NCBI GenBank assembly: GCA_016508695.1
Contig: VNKQ01000015.1
Coordinates: 62,001-126,000 of the forward strand
Length of the DNA stretch: 64,000 nucleotides
DNA from: Hyphodiscus hymeniophilus
Taxonomy: Eukaryota > Ascomycota > Leotiomycetes > Helotiales > Hyphodiscaceae
Reading direction: 5' to 3'
The translations under genes were made by a program, and so were the position numbers. Of the stretch, positions 22,588 to 32,974 are shown piece by piece; position 1 is the stretch's first letter, and each line of letters opens with the position of its first letter. Below the pieces are notes generated by a model that searched no databases, was not told the origin of the DNA, and saw only the letters and a list, made by a program, of their open reading frames with translations.

Positions 22588-24345
22588 CTACTTCGGCTGA
22601 GGATCTAGCATTATCGTCTCACTGATGGCCAACAAATTACCTGCAATTGCAGCCATACACGATCGAATAGAAACATCGTGGCGTATGTGAGCTTGTGACC
22701 TCCCCTGATTTCGAAAGTTTCCCACGCGGTTTTTCAATACCACTTCCAGCCTCGAGGTCAGATGGTGCTGCAAGAGCTGCTCGCACTCAAGGTTCGACAT
22801 ATCTCTGACCCTCGTATCTCACAATGAAATACAATATTCGTCGATGGTGGACAGGTAGTCAGCATCAAAATCGAAAAGCCCGACGTTCTCGCTCTCCGTT
22901 TCTTTCGGATCAGCGAGCAAGACCAACGCAATTTGATGCGCTGTGGCCTGTATTTCCGCTATGCACTCCTTGGTCACAGCATTGTCCGCAATCGCTCCAC
23001 CTAAAAGTTCCTGATTTCGCAATTTCTGAACATGATTCCGCAGCTCGTCGGTCTGCTCCGTGAGTAAGGCCCGGAGATAAAGTTCCCACTCAGCACTTGC
23101 TTCATCGGCTCGTCTTTCATCATTGTAACTTATTCCGGTAGGTGGCATGTTCGATCTCTCGTGCCGTGGCTTCTATCCGCGCCTTCTCATCTATTATCCT
23201 AGTATCTTTGGCAAGGTCTTCAGGTGAAATATCTTCGCTCTATCAATCTCCGAGAGTGAGCTTCCCATCGAGTCCTTAGGGCTACGAGTTCTTCGTTAAG
23301 ATCGGCCTCCCAGACCATTTCCGTCGTGTGTTTCAGGTTTCCCTCTGAAATTGACGTCTGTACTTATCTTCCAAATCTCAAAACTTCTTTTCTTTTGGTA
23401 AAGCTTGATGATCCCCTGTAAAAGCAACTGCATTGCCAGGTGCGTTATTAAGAACGGCCACTGGAACGCGGAGGTTGAGATGGCATGGGCGTGGCTGAAA
23501 GCGGCTCCCACCAAGCTGGGATGCAGATCAAAATCGGTTCCATACTTAGAACGGAGGGCCCTGGAAGAACAGGAGGGAAAGCAGATGATATCAAATTTCA
23601 AGTTTGAAAAGCACAAATACATACTTGCAGATGTATTAGGGATCTTCTCTGTGCGTATAGTAGGGAACATCAAATGAGGATCATCCTCTTCAGAGGTGTT
23701 CAAGTCTTCCCCCAATTTTCCCAAGTCTTCTAGATCTATTTTGTTTAACATTTTCTTGGACTGTATATCACGCATGGCAAGCAATACTTGATTTGGTTTC
23801 TTGCTCATTGAGATAATCCTTTTGCTTTTCCCATGTCGATGTTGAAGATCATTGTAAATTCGTTGCACAGAATAATCTCCCAGAAAGAAACACGAATGGG
23901 AACAGAACGAAGCTCTGGGTGACCTGTACCCGCATTCAATACATGGCGGTAAATCTCCACCAAGCCTCCCAGTCTCGGCATGAAAGGCGTGCGGACTTTG
24001 CGTTAAGACCTGAACAAGCTCAGATTCGCAATATAGTAATTTCTCAGAAATGTGGGTAGGGTAAGGAAGCATGCGTAGCTCATGATTGATCCCTCCTCCA
24101 GCGGTTCCGACACTTGCGAGCACCGCTTCCTCGTTTGACCATGTCTAACTAAACAAAGCGTGAATCATTCATCTCATCTGGAGTCTTGAATAAAGGAACG
24201 GACGTTTCGTATGTCGCACTCAATGGAATTGTGGTATAGGAAGAGGATTTCCGGCACGCTACCGTTTGACCTGGCTTGAGTTTCAATCCTACAAATACAG
24301 GCAGGTTTTCTTCGTTGAGTATATAAAAATTCGCCTTGCAGAAAG
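22588..24345 (-). pseudogene. degraded Cys-rich gene of unknown family
   Basis: Several coding-like pieces follow each other on the minus strand in different frames. Piece 1 (about 24149-24345) contains NEENLPVFVGLKLKPGQTVA and ends in TAG. Piece 2 (23296 to about 24143) contains GGINHELRMLPYPTHISEKL and a putative zinc-binding CIECGYRSPRASFCSHSC. Piece 3 (23150-23330) is charged and coil-like (REIEHATYRNKL) and broken by stops. Piece 4 (22819-23148) is a helical, Glu-rich segment. Piece 5 (22588-22800) follows in another frame. The frame changes lack convincing GT/AG pairs, so I favour decay over a many-intron gene. Cys spacing suggests a small zinc knuckle. Function unknown. Confidence 0.45.
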
Positions 24346-25224
24346 GGAAGCTGGGGGAACCATGAAGGCGGCTTCACAGGCGATGGCTCTGACCCCCATC
24401 GGCAGTTGTGACAGGTGGGAGAGCTATCGGAAGAGGTTTCTTGGAACGCTGAAGTTGGAGATCAAGAATCAGAGCCTGATTTGCTTCATTTGAAGTATGA
24501 TTATGGAACTAGGAAGCCAGGCCGTTCTCGTTTTGAACAAGTAGCACCTCTTTGATGAATCGTTCAAAGGTCGAGACAGATGTCGTGAGAGCAGTAAGGA
24601 GCTCGGCAGACACCTTCACTTGTGCGCCTGAGGAAGCATCCTACTGGTGCTGCATGATTGCATCGCTCGGCCCTCGTGGCGAGGATGAATAATCAAGGTC
24701 GAGAAAACGGAATGAGATACGGGACACACTCGAAGAGAGGGGACTAGCGAAGTGAAGATCAGATAGCTGCTGCGATACTAGAACGAGAATCATGCGACAG
24801 GAGTTGAGATTGGAGAGGTTGATAAAATGGTTGTGGCTAACCCGAATGATCACGTGTTCATCTCATATCGTTGGTGGGTCGTTTTGTACCAAGGTATTAA
24901 TATCCTTTCTCCAATACGTTACAAAAGATTGATCGTTTCGAGTTCACCTTTCTGACTACAAGATGCGATCGTGTTTCAAGGAACAACACCCTGTTTCTTA
25001 ATGACACCCACCCGCCGATTCAGCCTTCCCTTCCCCGCGTGAATGCGAGACCTCGGTACTCGAGTACGACGGTAAAATCAGCCTTGCCTATCTCAACCTC
25101 CTGTCATAACTTGCAGGATGCTTTTCCGCTATCTGCCAATTCCATGCTTTCTACATGAGATCCATTGTTTGATCCTGAGATCTACCTCTGACCAACCTCT
25201 CTCCTCTGTGCTGAATCCTCTGAC
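24346..25224. other. intergenic region
   Basis: Lies between the degraded gene (-) and the CoA-transferase gene (+). The left part (about 24350-24500) may still hold 5' coding debris of the degraded gene; nothing else was recognised. Confidence 0.45.
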
Positions 25225-26477
25225 ATGACATCCCCACCCCCTCTCACAGGTCTCCGAGTCCTCGAATTCGCCGGTTTAGCACCAGGTGCCTCTCCATTCC
25301 ACCCACCCAAATAATCAACTAATAACTGGTCATTCCAGGGCCATTCGCAGGCCTTCTTCTCGCGGACAATGGCGCCTCAGTCCTGCGTGTCGACCGCTCA
25401 ACTCCCTCCCCAGCCCCTCCAACATCCGATCTCCTAACACGACACAAAGCCTCCATCGCCGTAGACCTGAAGTCCCCCTCCGGAATATCACTCATAAAAT
25501 CCCTCATCCCACACACAGATATCGTCATCGATCCCTTTCGTCCTGGTATTCTCGAGAAGTTAGGCCTTGGACCCGATGTCCTCCTAGGACTCAACGAGAG
25601 GGTGATTGTTGGGCGTATGACAGGGTTCCGAAGAGATGGACGGTATAAAGATATGGCCGGCCATGATATAAACTACATCGCTGTTTCTGGCGCTTTGAGT
25701 TTGCTGGGACGGAAAGGGGAGAAACCGCTTCCACCTGCGAATATACTGGGTGACTTTGCAGGCGGTGGAGCAATTTTGTACCAGGGAATTCTGTTGGCTT
25801 TGATAGAGAGAGGCAAGAGTGGGAAAGGACAGGTTGTGGAAGCTAACATGGTCGATGGCTCGGCATACCTCGTTACTTTCCCGAGGATGTTGACTAGGAC
25901 CCCGATGTGGGATCGTCCAAGAGGAGAGAATCGATTAGATAGTGGATGTCCATTTTATGACACTTATGAGACAAAAGATGAGGGCTTCATGGCGGTAGGG
26001 GCTTTAGAGCCGCAGTTCTACAAGGGATTAATCAAGGGCTTGGGATTGGAAGCGAAGGGATTGGAAAAGACTAGGAATGATCGTGAGGCTTGGCCGGGGA
26101 TGAAGGGACTATTTGAGAGGACTTTCAAAAGTAAGACGAGGAATGAGTGGGAGGAGATTTTTGATGGTACAGATGCGTGTTGTACTCCCGTTCTTGATTT
26201 CAAGGAGCTGGAGAAAGATCCGAAAAGGGAGGGCGATCAGAGACCTGCTGTGACGTTGCGAGGGAGTCCAAGCTTGGCGTTGTCAAAGGGGCCAGCCTCT
26301 CGAGATCCTAGCACGGGGCAAGGCCCTGGTGTGGAAGGTGAAAGCTACTCAGGTACGACACTATATCCTGGGCAGGGAGGAGAAGATATGTTGAAGGCAT
26401 GGTTGGGGTGGAGAAAAGGGAAAGAATACGAGGTTGAAAATGGAGGGTTGGTTCGGAAAGAGTCTTCAAAATTATGA
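25225..26477 (+). CDS. CoA-transferase family III / alpha-methylacyl-CoA racemase-like
   Basis: Predicted 399 aa, two exons (25225-25285 and 25339-26477), 53-bp GT-AG intron at the LAPG/PFAG junction. The start MTSPPPLTGLRVLEFAG leads into the family hallmark LEFAGLAPGPFAGLLLADNG. GHDINYIAVSG contains the His and ILGDFAGGG the Asp that act as the two acid/base residues in racemases of this fold; VVEANMVDGSAY follows. The downstream VGALEPQFYKGLIKGLGLE and the late TDACCTPVLDF also fit AMACR better than bacterial CaiB. Expected reaction: epimerise 2-methylacyl-CoA before beta-oxidation of branched chains in peroxisomes or mitochondria. The last residues (SSKL) resemble a peroxisomal PTS1 signal (SKL), which supports a peroxisomal location. 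Confidence 0.9.
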
Positions 26478-27530
26478 AAGACTATGATAACTTTTCACCA
26501 TTCACTACCCCGTTCAGATACAAGCCTCTGACAACGCCGCCGCTGCTCTATACCAAATCCTTCTATCCAAACTCCTTGCCATAAAACCATGTTCTCTTTC
26601 CTTCATGATGCCTTCTGAGTTGTTGGCCGAGTACTGTGGATGCCTCAATGGACGAAATGATGAGATGTCTCGCTTTGAAGATTCAGTAAAGGTAAGTCCT
26701 GGAAGGAATATCGAGGGGCAGATGACTCACCATCAAGATGCATAAGCAGCGTCCAAGACCAAAGCCTGCGAAGGACTTGGAGGTGGATTTGGAGGAGGGG
26801 ATGGTGGATCTTGTCTCGACATGTTTTGTGGCCCTTCTTCCTGAGTACTTTGGGAACGAGATTTCATTGCTTCAGAAGAGTAGGTTGACGCTCGAATAGG
26901 TGCCATGACTTGAACCGAAAGAGCCATATCGACAACTCTCACAAGCCAAAAATTCTCCACAAAGATGCTTCAGCTTTCGCTTGGCAACAAAAGGTAAATA
27001 AGTGGATCCTCGAATAAAAGATCTTATCGTATGGATAGAACAGGGAGGGCGCCGCTCGGAGAATTTGTCGAGGTATCTTTCCTGGGTCTTCACGAAGAAG
27101 AAGTACTTGATATCAAGAACTGCCGAGCCCCCAAGCTGACCATTCACGGCACTTAAATAGAGAGTAGCATTTCCCAACCCCAACGGTTTTTCTCTTCCAG
27201 AATGTAAGCCATCCGTGCAGTAGTGAGAAGGTAAGACAAACTGACAGCCTGTCAAGCTCATGCCCGTTCCCATCATCCCGGCTGCTACCCGGCGGGAGGG
27301 GGAGCCTCATCCAAGGCGGCCAAGCCAAGCCGCCCATATATGCGTGCAGTTCAGAGACCGAAAGCTTCATGGCAACCTACCGGGCCCCGTGCATGATCCT
27401 ACCTCTCTGACTTATCTCTTCCAATATGTTTGTCTCCCGAAATGGAACAGCGAACTAAACGCCCGCCGACGAGATGATGTCCGGCCGACTATCCCGTCGC
27501 GGATCCTCACATATTTCGACTAAACAAGGG
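26478..27530. other. intergenic region, uncertain coding debris
   Basis: Short minus-strand frames (26733-26960, 26872-27276, 27113-27370) show no domain and overlap each other. I cannot support a gene. Confidence 0.35.
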
Positions 27531-27991
27531 CTACGTAGTACAAATACGGCGCCACGTGTATTTCTGAAGCACGTACGGCGTTGAAGCTCTTTGAATAGCC
27601 TCTACTGGAGTAGGAACCCGGTTGCCGGATCGAAAATGTTTGTGCCACGTCGAGATGGCGTTCCAAAAGGTGCGGTGAAGGACGAGGCGGGGACTCAGCG
27701 ACCAATTAGATATCCATGTGGATGCAAGGCTAAGGTGGAACGATGTACCGCCTGGTGCCGCACAAAGAGGCAATATACCTGGATGTTCGAGATGTCCTCG
27801 CACAATCGAGATTGTGTGTTGGTAAGATCTTTGTACTTCCGTTTTAGGAGATCGAGACGGGTGTTTGCATACTGAAAGGAACGTTGTTCTCGAGCTCGGG
27901 ATTTAAGATCAAGGATGTTAAAGTTGATTGGGTGTTGCGTAGGATGTGAAGATGTAGAAAGGGGATTGGGGGAATCTGCGCAAAGTTCCAT
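27531..27991 (-). pseudogene. possible coiled-coil protein or remnant
   Basis: From an ATG at 27991 a frame reads about 70 codons with a heptad-like charged segment (DLKSRAREQRSFQYANTRLD and LLKRKYKDLTNTQSRL). A good donor-like CAG/GTATAT follows at the end of the coil. The next frame (27531-27803) has no recognisable domain. This could be the first exon of a small gene or a leftover of a larger one. No DNA-binding motif is present. Confidence 0.25.
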
Positions 27992-28359
27992 TGCACTATC
28001 TAGTAATCTGTGGTATGATCGGGAGGAAACGAAAACATAACAAAACCATGATATAACCTGTCAAGAACTCGCTACCGGATCGCATCGAATCACATCCATT
28101 CCATTCGCCCTATGCGTGCCATCAACCAGCTCAGAGGAATAGCGACATGCCATCGCTCAGTCGACCCTTTATTTCATCGCCGAGAATAATGTATCCCGCA
28201 CCATTACATGCTCCAGAAGGTGTATCGGTCCAAAAGTGCGAGTGGGAAAGCTCTCTAAGGAGCTATCTTGCTTATCGTATGCTGTGGAGTCTATATTTGA
28301 TTGCCTCGTTTTGGTTCCGCTTTGTCGGAAGCGCTCTGTGTCGAACAGCAAAATACCGC
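27992..28359. other. intergenic / 3' flank of vps1
   Basis: Downstream flank of the Vps1 gene (which ends at 28360 on the minus strand) and upstream flank of the possible coiled-coil frame. No other feature seen. Confidence 0.5.
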
Positions 28360-30660
28360 TTATTGTACCTGGCTAACGATTTCGCTTGCACGTGACAATG
28401 ACTCGACCATTTGCTGGCATTCCTTTCTTCGGCGGACAGTGTAGTCGCTCTCCTTGAGGAGTTCATCAAATGTTTCTGTCCGATACATTTCTCCAAGGAG
28501 TTCTCTTTGCATCTCGTCCTTTGTGAACCTGTGACTTTTAGAAGTGTATCGACAAGAGGAGGCTTGGGTACCTACTGGACCAAATTGAGCATAATGGCTT
28601 TAGGAACCATATCAATCAAAGTCTTCTTCACGATGTTGTAGTATGAGTTGATCAGAAGTTCTATTCTCATTAATAAGGGAACTTGATTGAGCATTCCCTC
28701 TTGACTTACTGATTATCTCAACTTCGATATTTTCTCTCTCAGACAAAGTCCCAGATGCCTTGAGAGTGGGCGGAGGAGCTTCCATGGCTGCCATCTTTTT
28801 CTTGTTCTTCGACGCGAAAAAACTGCCGAAGAACCCACCATTCTGATCTCCACCCATAGCATCCATGGTAGGGCTTGCAGTTCGAACAGGCGTTGCTGAT
28901 GCTGGTAGCGGCTTGCCTGTCTTGGGATCAACTTGAACTGGCTTGGAGACACTGTGTTTTTCATTAACAATTGCCATAGCCCTGTGTCCGTTCAAGAAAT
29001 CGGGGTGACCAGTGTTGATGTAGGTAGATTCCATAGACACAAGGTCTCTGACGAGCTTGTTTGTGGGATCCATAACCTTCTTGAAGAAGGAAATGACAAC
29101 TTGGTGGAATTTCTCCTTGAGTTGAGGGTACCGGCGGAACAATTGTTTGCCAAGTAATTGCGTGAGGATACGGACAAGCTCGTCGTAAACCAAAGAGACA
29201 CACTTCAAGCTGGGCTCTTCTAAGCGCTTGATTTGTTGCTTCACAATGAGTTCAAAAGCAGTGGTACCAACAAAGAGAGATGGCGAGGATCCTGAAGAGT
29301 TGTAGAGAATGGTTCTGATGTCGATATCCTTAACCTGGTCGAACGGATCCACCGCTTTGACACCATTGGAGTATAATTCGTGGAAAACGAAGCTGATTCT
29401 GGCACCACCTGAAAGTTCCACACTCGAGAGTTCCGTATTATTTCCTTCCAAGACTGTTCGCCACTCGTTTGAGAATTCCGTGATGATGTTGAGAACGATG
29501 TTTCCACTGTTGCCGAGCAAAGAATCGCCAAGACCTTGAAGTTCCGTTGTGTACTTCTGCAGAGACGCTGAAATGCGAGCCTTGATATCTGGGAGAGTCT
29601 GCTTGATGTGCATCATCAAAATGAGGTTAAGCTTCCTTGCCAAATATGGGGTTCCGCAATATGAGCTCTTATTTCGGTATGCCTTGTGGTTCTCAAAGAA
29701 GTTCTTCTCGTTTTCCAACGCTGCTGTGATGACCTTCTTGTTGTCGATATCTCTCTGACCTCTGTTGACGACTGGGACGTATCCTAGTCTCAAGGGGATG
29801 ATTCGACCAGCAAGAATATCCACGACATCGGTACCATCGTCCATCAAGTCAACCTTTGTGAGAACACCAATCGTTCGTTGACCCTCGGGATCGACCTCTC
29901 GTGCCAACTTCAGACCATCTGAGTTTGCTAGATCAGTATTGGCACCAGTGACAGCGAGAATGATGGCGTTGGGTTTGCTGATCTGCTTGAGGACCATCTC
30001 CTTGATTTGTCTCTCGATATCTCTAGGCTGGTCTCCGACTGGAACCTTTGTCAAACCGGGTAAATCGACGAGCGTGAGAGTAAGAACATTAGGGGAGTAT
30101 ATTCGGAGATTGATGGGTGCGGGAGATATGCCAGCATTGCGGCCAGTCTTTGCTTCGGTTTCCTTGACAATCTCGTCTCGGATCTTTCCAAAGTCGTGGA
30201 ACTTTTGGCCAGGTATGTGAAGAAACTCGCCCCATTCATCCGCATTTGCTTCCTTATCACCCCCTGCAGCTATTTCTTCCTTGACTCCATTTGTCTTCGC
30301 GGTTCCTTCGCGGTTGATGAGCTGAAGGATGAGTGGCCGTCTGGTAACAATACCGGTCCCTCGAGGTAAGCTATGTCGAATATGTTAGCAGTGGTCTGCA
30401 GAGAGGATATCTGGCCGTTTTACAAGTCGCGTCCCACTATGTTCTCCAGCACCGAACTCTTTCCACTCGACTGACTGCCCACCACTGCTATTTGAGGAAG
30501 ATCGATAGGGTTCTGCACCCCAACTGTGGTGAAGACATCCTGGAGCTTATTCACCAGCCTGTAGCACTTGTCAGCTTCACGGCGCAAAGCATGGGAGTTC
30601 AGAGGGCACTGACGTTATAAGTCCAGGGTCTGAGATGCCGCCTGCCCCTTGAGCGGCCAT
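28360..30660 (-). CDS. vps1: dynamin-like GTPase Vps1
   Basis: Predicted 698 aa, near the 704 of yeast Vps1. Five exons: 30614-30660, 30424-30558, 28710-30370, 28576-28660 and 28360-28528; introns of 55, 53, 49 and 47 bp. GTPase motifs are G1 GSQSSGKSS, G2 RGTGIVTRRP, G3 DLPG and G4 TKVD. The middle domain has ELSGGARISFVFHELYSNGV. The C-terminal GTPase effector domain has SYYNIVKKTLIDMVPKAIML and ends EIVSQVQ. There is no PH domain, as expected for Vps1 rather than classical dynamin. The insert GGFFGSFFASKNKKKMAAME matches the Vps1 pre-GED loop. Role: membrane scission in vacuolar protein sorting, peroxisome division and endocytosis. The first exon encodes only MAAQGAGGISDPGLI before an intron. 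Confidence 0.97.
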
Positions 30661-31460
30661 GTTGAGGGCGGTTCGGTATATGCAAAGGGCGCTGTGTTGT
30701 TGGAGGCGTCAAAGATTGATATTTGTGCGACGGTAGAGTATTGCGTGCAAAGCGTTGTTGATCACAGAAGTTCTTCCTTTTGAATTTCTTGTGGATTGTG
30801 CTGCGTTGCGTCGCTCAGAAGTTGCCGACTGAAAGTGTGTGGCTGATGTTGATTCAGAGGACGTGCTCAGCCACTACCACGTGCAAGGTTTGGGGCCGAT
30901 AATTCAGACTCCAAGTCGAACTCTCAATAATTTTTACCTAAATGAACAGGAACTGGTTGATAAGATTTTCCCAAGCTGGTTTTTGAACGTGTTGATCGCC
31001 TTTCTCTTCTAAGGTTTGGGATAAGTGCTGGGCTTTCGTATGGATGCAAGTTCAACATCAGATTTCTATAATTAGAGGCCCGTGATTGAAGTCAATCCCG
31101 CAGGACTCGAGCAAAACCTTCTCTTACCAGCCCTTTTAAGTTGTAAAGGTGCTTTCAGGCTTCAAGATTATCTGTATGTTGCATACGAATCCCGGGTGCA
31201 AGAGAGAGATAGAACCATTCTCTTGTTGGAGCTTACGACGCATCTCACTCCCAGGCTACCGCATTCTTTTCGAGCACGTGAATCGTGGATTGCTGTCTCA
31301 TCATTTGCCTCATCTCCCCCTCGCAAGGCTACGGCATCTCCACGAGGCTGAGATATCTAAGATCAATACCACCGAACTACGAGCTTGAGTCTGTAGCCCA
31401 CCGAGACTAAGTTCGCATCTCAACTATCCACCGGACCCCACTCTCAACCCAGTCTTCAAA
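30661..31460. other. divergent intergenic region
   Basis: Contains the promoters of vps1 (-) and the ribokinase gene (+). Frames at 31082-31388 look like 5' leader sequence; no gene was seen. Confidence 0.5.
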
Positions 31461-32443
31461 ATGACACAAAAAACAATAACAATAATCGGTTCCCTCAATA
31501 CCGACCTGGTCACGACCACTCCCCGCGTCCCCTCTGGTGGCGAGACTTTAACATCGACCTCCTTCTCGACAGGCTCTGGGGGAAAAGGGGCCAACCAAGC
31601 CGTGGCCGCCGCCCGACTCTCTCGATCTCGCATCAATTCCTCCCCTCCAATTCAGACATAAATGTCCGGATGATAGGCGCCGTAGGCTCTGATGAATTCG
31701 GACCAAGCCTAATCCAAGGGCTTCAGAGAGATGGCATCGACACGTCACGGATACGGGAAGTCTCTGGCCAGACGACAGGCGTGGCTGTCATTATCGTCGA
31801 AGAGAGCACTGGCGAGAACAGGATCCTGTTCAATCCCGGCGCCAACCATTTTCTCCAACCCTCCCATTTCAAATCCCCCTCGGACCTAGGAGACCCATTA
31901 CCGGATCTCATCATCATGCAGCTCGAGATCTCCATGGCTACAGTTCTGCAGATCCTGAAAACCGCAGAAGCTGCTGGCGTGCATATCCTGCTCAACCCTG
32001 CTCCGGCTGTTGAAATACCGGACGATGCGTATACCGCCATCACGCATCTCATTGTGAACGAGAGTGAAGCCGCCATCCTTACCGGGCGGAAGACAGTGGA
32101 TGTCGAGGCGGACGATTTCGACTGGGCTGTTGTCGCGAAGGAGTTCCTGAAGCGGGGTGTGAAGAATATAGTTGTAACATTGGGCTCGAAAGGAGCTTTC
32201 TTCGCGAGTGCCGAGCAGCCGGAGGGGGTGTATGTAAGGGCAGAGAAAGTCAAGAGGGTTGTTGATACCACCGCCGCGGGTGATACCTTCGTAGGCGCTT
32301 ATGCTGTGAGTGTCGTACGGAAGGGTGGAAAGGGAGCTGTGGGCGAGGAGGACGTGAAACGTGCTTGTAGAGCTGCTGGGAAAACAGTCGAAAAGACAGG
32401 AGCCCAAAGTGCAATTCCTTGGGCTGATGAAGTGGATTGCTAG
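31461..32443 (+). pseudogene. ribokinase (pfkB family) with one-base frameshift
   Basis: Frame 1 (31461-31661) encodes MTQKTITIIGSLNTDLVTTT and then GSGGKGANQAVAAARLSRSR before a stop at 31659-31661. The rest lies in another frame from about 31650 (SDINVRMIGAVGSDEFG) to the TAG/TGC end at 32443. It includes GENRILFNPGANHF, LNPAPAVEIPDDAY, HLIVNESEAAIL, VVTLGSKGAFF and the catalytic DTTAAGDTFVGAYA. One missing base near 31641-31650 would restore SSPPNSDINVRMIG. No GT-AG intron keeps the conserved AVAAARLS segment, so this is a real frameshift or a sequencing error in a C-rich run. Intact, the enzyme would phosphorylate D-ribose with ATP in the cytosol. Everything else looks under selection, so an assembly error is quite possible. 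Confidence 0.85.
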
Positions 32444-32974
32444 ACCAACTCAAGGATCACGTGGTCGTATGAGAGAATCTCAAAAAGCAGAACAATAGAC
32501 ACATAGACAAGGTACTCATTGAAGGGAGAGTAAATACATCGATCGTTTGAGTGATATATCATATGCTGCAACCATGCACTCCTGCCGGTCCTCCCCAACA
32601 ATCTATTCGCGCGGCAATGACTCTAAGCAACGCAGTAACAATCCTGACTCCACATCGCTGTGTCCCAATCACAAACACCTGATAACATGCCAGCCTCCAA
32701 ATGTTCTTCCCCAACCAACCAATCACTCAGTCATGCCGCAGCTGATTTCAAGCTCGCCATCGTCATGATATGCAGTTCAATGAAGTGATAACAAAGTCCC
32801 GTTCCGTCTATGCTATGATTTGTACGTACGAAAAAGTCACCAGCCGTTACTTGAGGATCCTTGTTGAGAGCCGGTGAATTGATTTGACCCTTTGGAGGGT
32901 TTTAATCTGGGATCTTCGTTCGTCCATCTATTGTTTCAACATCAGCAATATTCAGTTATACTGGAAAGGGAAAT
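32444..32974. other. convergent 3' intergenic region
   Basis: Holds the 3' ends of the ribokinase gene (+) and the Gid7 gene (-). No gene recognised. Confidence 0.55.
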
